Source of the DNA: Cephalotus follicularis | Lineage: Eukaryota; Streptophyta; Magnoliopsida; Oxalidales; Cephalotaceae | Direction: 5' to 3' | DNA: 64,000 nt | Assembly: GCA_001972305.1 (NCBI GenBank) | Contig: BDDD01000171.1 | Span: 237,882-301,881, forward strand | Shown here: piece by piece, positions 61,101 through 64,000 of the stretch | Layout: each line of letters begins with the position of its first letter | Position numbering within the stretch: the first letter of the stretch is position 1 | Notes under the pieces: generated by a model | Told to the model about the DNA's origin: nothing | Seen by the model: only the letters and a program-made list of their open reading frames with translations | Database searches by the model: none | Position numbers and translations under genes: made by a program

Positions 61101-62725
61101 AAAGGATATGATCGGCATCGAGAAGCCTCTGTCTCCCTGGAACTGAAAGGTAGTCCCATCAGGCAAGCAAAGATCCACCACCTTGTTGTAACAGTCCAGC
61201 TGTGCACGGTAGGCTGACAACCAGTCCATACACAAGATAACATCGAAGTCATAAAGGGGTAGCACGATCAAGTCTGCACACAACAAAACACCTGCAACAG
61301 AAAGCTCACAACCTCGGTTCACCGAGTCTGCACACATAAACCCCCAGAATGTGTGCTCACATCAAGAACAAAAGGCATACAAACAGGAGACACATCCAAA
61401 CATGATGCAAAACGGGAAGCAATGAAAGAATGTGACGCTCCCGAATCCATCAAAGCTCTAGAAGAGAAACAATAAACATATACAGTACCTCCCACAACAA
61501 AAGTAGACTCTGGAACCTCTGTCTGAGTGAGAACGAAAACTCTACCTTTCACCATGCCTTTGCCAGCATCTCTGCGCTGTGACGGTCCTGCTGCGGAAGC
61601 ACTACCACTAGCTGGCCCAGTAGGTGCTGTCGCTGCTCCTCTCGGGCAATCCCTCACGGAATGCCCCGCTGTGCCACACCTCAAACATAACCCTTTCTTC
61701 AGCCAACAATCCTTCTGCTGATGACCTGGATGACCACAGTGGTAACAAACCCCAGTCCTAGCATCACTCCCCTAACTAGGAGCAAACTGTGAAGCTGTCT
61801 GCTGAGTCTTGTTCCTCGGGGACTTCGTAGGGGAACTACTGCCCTGCCACTTGGACGATGCTGGTCTAGACTGATTCTGTGTCTGCATGTTCTGCTGTGC
61901 TCGGGCCCTCTCAGTCCTGTCCTCATTCAACACACTCTCTAATAGCCTCGCTTTCTGGGTAACCTCCACAAAGGTACCAAGTTCAATCACTCTGATCCGT
62001 GACCGAAGATCCGGTCGCAAGCCCCTAAAGAACCTCCGAACCTTCTTCTCCTCATCTGCAACCAAGTAGGCTGAATGTCTGGCAAGCTCAACAAACCTGG
62101 CCTGGTACTCGGCCACAGTCATCTCTCCCTGACGTAGCTCCAGGAACTCCGTCTCTCTCCGCTCACGCTCAATGCGTGGCACATACGCTGCCAGAAACTC
62201 CTCCTGGAACCCCTCCCAGGTGCCTACAACTCCAGTGTCCTCCCATTTAGCACTGACCATCTCCCACGAGTGAGTGGCCTCTCCCCATAACCAGTACACA
62301 ACAAACCTTAATTTCTGCCTGTCAGAATACTCCATCACCTCGAAAATCTTCTCAAGGTCCTGTAGCCATCTCTCAGCGGCGGTAGCATCCAACTCTCCCC
62401 TGAAACTGGGCGGGTTCTGCCTCATAAACCTCTCTAGGTTTCTGCCAAACCGGCTACCATCATCATGAGCACCCTAAGCTGGAGCCATCGGCTGAGCCTG
62501 AGCATACATCCTCCGCATCTCCTCCATATTGGCGGCATTAGCGGCCATCTGTTGCTGATTGGCAGCTATCTGCTGCTAGATATGGTCAGCGATGCGGTCC
62601 ATGGGGTCTCTCACATTCGGTATTGCCTCCGGTGGAGCATTATGATCCCCTCCAATATTTACTTCCTCAGGAACATCCTCATTCATGGCCCTACGCCTTG
62701 CACGTCTCCTTCGACCGTCCATAAG
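58125..62725 (-). pseudogene. Tekay gag-pol remains with chromodomain
   Basis: From right to left, gag starts near 62722 (basic N-terminus DGRRRRARRRA), with capsid region 61960-62425 (NPPSFRGELDATAAERWLQD, LWGEATHSWE). Two CCHC knuckles lie at about 61640-61745. Protease is at 61330-61560 (MDSGASHSFIASRF) and the linker at 60950-61300. RT is at 60050-60930 ([35 protein letters not shown] near 60421-60447). RNase H is at 59680-60040, partly before 59829 ([20 protein letters not shown], then VADALSRKA). Integrase is at 58700-59600 (CLTCQTVKAEHQR, then [19 protein letters not shown]) with its C-terminal part at 58390-58674 (LAPRYIGPFEVLERVGEVA). The chromodomain-like tail is at 58129-58260 (VKVQWQFHRPEKATWE). 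The domain order is full for a chromovirus. It is broken in several places. Confidence 0.93.
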
Positions 62726-62814
62726 TTCCTATAAGAAAGATGTCATTAGTCCTCTTGAGGAAACATGTTAATTGCCAAGGATAGTATCCAAGCTAAGCAT
62801 ATAAATGGATATAT

Positions 62815-62826
62815 GCTCTGATACCA
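62815..62826 (-). other. Primer binding site, initiator-Met tRNA type
   Basis: Minus-strand TGGTATCAGAGC is a perfect match to the initiator-Met type, four bases from the 5' LTR. Confidence 0.93.
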
Positions 62827-62830
62827 CTGC

Positions 62831-63353
62831 TGTCACACCCCGCTTGCATTAACAACGTTCCAACACACAAGCTCCGTAGCCTCAACACACACACACACTT
62901 CCACTCTCAAACTCACAAGAAATCTCTTGAAAACACAGAGAATGATGGAGAAAGAGGAGAGAAATGCTGTGTTTTATAGAGAAAGACCCGGCCCCTCCAC
63001 TGCCATTTGCCATCAAAACCAAAACACCCCACCTTATGTCACTTAAGGCAGACAGCACGTGGGCTGTCTGGCGCATGGCAGTCGACTGCCTTGGCCTGGC
63101 AGTCGGCTGTTTCTGCCGACACTCCTACGAGCCGGCTGCCTCCTCACAGCAGCTGGCTGCCACGCCTCAGCAAGGGTCCAGTCGGCTGCCTCCCTATGGC
63201 AGTCGGCTGCCCCTGCAGAAAAACACACAACAACACACTTTCTTGCAACACTTCAATACACAAAAGAGGGAAACCACGATTCTCATTAACACAAGGTGTA
63301 AAATTACATTGGAAAAGCAATATTACACATAAATGAAAATCTCGGGTGTTAAA
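62831..63353 (-). repeat. 5' LTR of the nested Tekay element (shorter copy)
   Basis: It is 523 bp against 1319 bp for the 3' LTR. The shared parts are about 97% identical and both outer termini are present. It includes the type C cluster (63079-63210). Confidence 0.92.
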
Positions 63354-63470
63354 ATTTTGGATTTGAAAAATTAAAACCCACTGAGGTAACTCTTCAACTT
63401 GCTGATAGATCTTTGAAAATTCTGAAGGGATTCATTGAGGATGTGCTAGTGAAAGTAGACGAGCTTTATT
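63354..63470 (+). pseudogene. Athila protease-region sequence after the nested element
   Basis: It begins with the ATTTT duplication and encodes residues such as KLKPTEVTLQLADRSLK and EDVLVKVDELY, comparable to GLGELRPTTMTLQLANR in the minus-strand Athila element near 42760. It is only about 115 bases long before the next insertion. Confidence 0.88.
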
Positions 63471-64000
63471 TGTTGGAACCCGGGAGGGGTCCCGGTCGAT
63501 TTTGGGTCTAGGATGCAAGTGTGTAAAATTTTAATTTTTTAAAAACACCAAGACTGCAAGTCAAGGTTCACAATTATATCTTACTACCAAAATCTATGCG
63601 CCTAGGATCTCCGTTTAATATTCAATCGAATAAAACAAAAATAGTCAAGCATACATCCACTTAACTGAAACCAATTCGGTAAACAACAAAAACATAAGAT
63701 TAGGAACCATACCAACGTCGGCCGCTCCGTCACTTTGTCGCTACGCGCTTGCCGAAGCAACTGCCGGTTATCGGCTCCACTGCCGGTTTCTGGCCAGTCC
63801 AAGAAAACTTCAACCAAGACACCAACGGATTCCAAAAAATCTGCTCTACCCACTGGTGGCGGAGACATGGCCGGAAGTGCCTTGGAACGGTGGACAGAGG
63901 TGGTGACACGCACTGAGTTCGGACAAAGTGCGACTAGGTTAACGCACGATGGACTGGCCGTGACATATGTGGATGGAAACACCCCGATAAACATAATCGT
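63471..64000 (-). repeat. Start of a Ty1/copia LTR, runs off the right edge
   Basis: TGTTGGAACCCGGGAGG is followed by 'gattttgggtctaggatg' and 'caagcatacatccactt', collinear with the copia LTR from 17433 to about 17930 (roughly 80% alike by eye). It interrupts the Athila element. The orientation is taken from that copy. The other end lies outside the window. Confidence 0.82.

Larger units (their letters stand above)
56765..63353 (-). mobile_element. Tekay-like element (minus) nested in the Athila element
   Basis: It runs from TGTCACACCCCG (56765) to the LTR end at 63353, with a perfect target duplication ATTTT (56760-56764 and 63354-63358). The Athila sequence resumes directly after the duplication. 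Its parts are a 3' LTR (56765-58083), PPT (58084-58097), pol and gag remains (58125-62725), primer site (62815-62826) and 5' LTR (62831-63353). About 15 differences over 490 shared LTR bases (about 3%) suggest roughly 1 million years at 1.3e-8 per site per year. It is the best-preserved Tekay in the window, but broken in several places. Confidence 0.93.
53092..63470 (+). mobile_element. Athila-type Ty3/gypsy element (plus), 5' part, interrupted
   Basis: It has a 5' LTR (53092-54639), primer site (54646-54663), gag and protease region (54745-56764), a nested Tekay element (56765-63353), and protease-region sequence again (63354-63470). After this a copia LTR starts at 63471. The remaining pol and the 3' LTR would lie beyond the window. 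It inserted near the end of the 3' LTR of the Tekay element at 44318. It is broken. Confidence 0.88.

Noticed and set aside
62815-62826. tRNA gene fragment
   Set aside because: Only the 12-base tRNA-complementary primer site is present, next to an LTR. No cloverleaf can be drawn around it.

Overview
This window is a block of plant (angiosperm-type) intergenic heterochromatin made almost entirely of nested LTR retrotransposons. I find no host gene, rRNA or tRNA gene. The plant origin is inferred from the element families. There are Ty3/gypsy elements of the Tekay/Del chromovirus type (C-terminal chromodomain, initiator-Met tRNA primer site TGGTATCAGAGC), Athila-type Ty3/gypsy elements (tRNA-Asp-like primer site TGGCGCCGTTGCTGGGGA), and Ty1/copia elements. 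No species can be named from this sequence. All these elements are fossils. None looks whole, and the coding parts of each are broken in several places.

Layout, left to right. 1-606: Athila-type LTR fragment. 607-1990: orphan Tekay protease-RT piece. 1991-11500: copy A (minus) of a long LTR family I call 'X', split by a Tekay element (3023-8963). 11505-20559: minus-strand Ty1/copia material, with gag to start of integrase, leader, primer site and LTR. It is split by an Athila-type solo LTR carrying an internal tandem duplication (13293-16454) and by a small solo LTR (18252-18962). 20560-25307: X copy B, a solo LTR of about 4.1 kb with target duplication CCATC, itself split by another solo LTR (21983-22652). 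25308-28491: second copia internal region (minus). 28492-34427: orphan LTR start, then a plus-strand Tekay element. 34428-35487: copia LTR piece. 35488-37807: X copy C (minus). 37808-44317: minus-strand Athila-type element. 44318-53091: plus-strand Tekay element with both LTRs, interrupting the Athila element. 53092-63470: plus-strand Athila-type element, placed in the end of the preceding Tekay 3' LTR and itself split by a minus-strand Tekay element (56765-63353, duplication ATTTT). 63471-64000: start of a copia LTR.

The nesting order agrees with LTR divergence counted by eye. The Tekay at 44318-53091 has LTRs about 8% apart in a sampled stretch. The Tekay at 56765-63353, nested two levels deeper, and the Tekay at 3023-8963 both show about 3%.

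The most unusual signal is regulatory-looking rather than coding. LTRs of at least six otherwise different groups, in both Tekay and Athila lineages and in X, carry clustered short palindromes with a GTCGAC core. Three arm types occur: AAGCGTCGACGCTT, AAGACGTCGACGTCTT and CAGTCGACTG. Two solo LTRs keep a perfect 11-bp-arm hairpin built from them. A second point of interest is the X LTR family. Two copies carry reciprocal empty sites for each other's insertions, and X appears to share a roughly 130-150 bp repeated module with the copia LTR.
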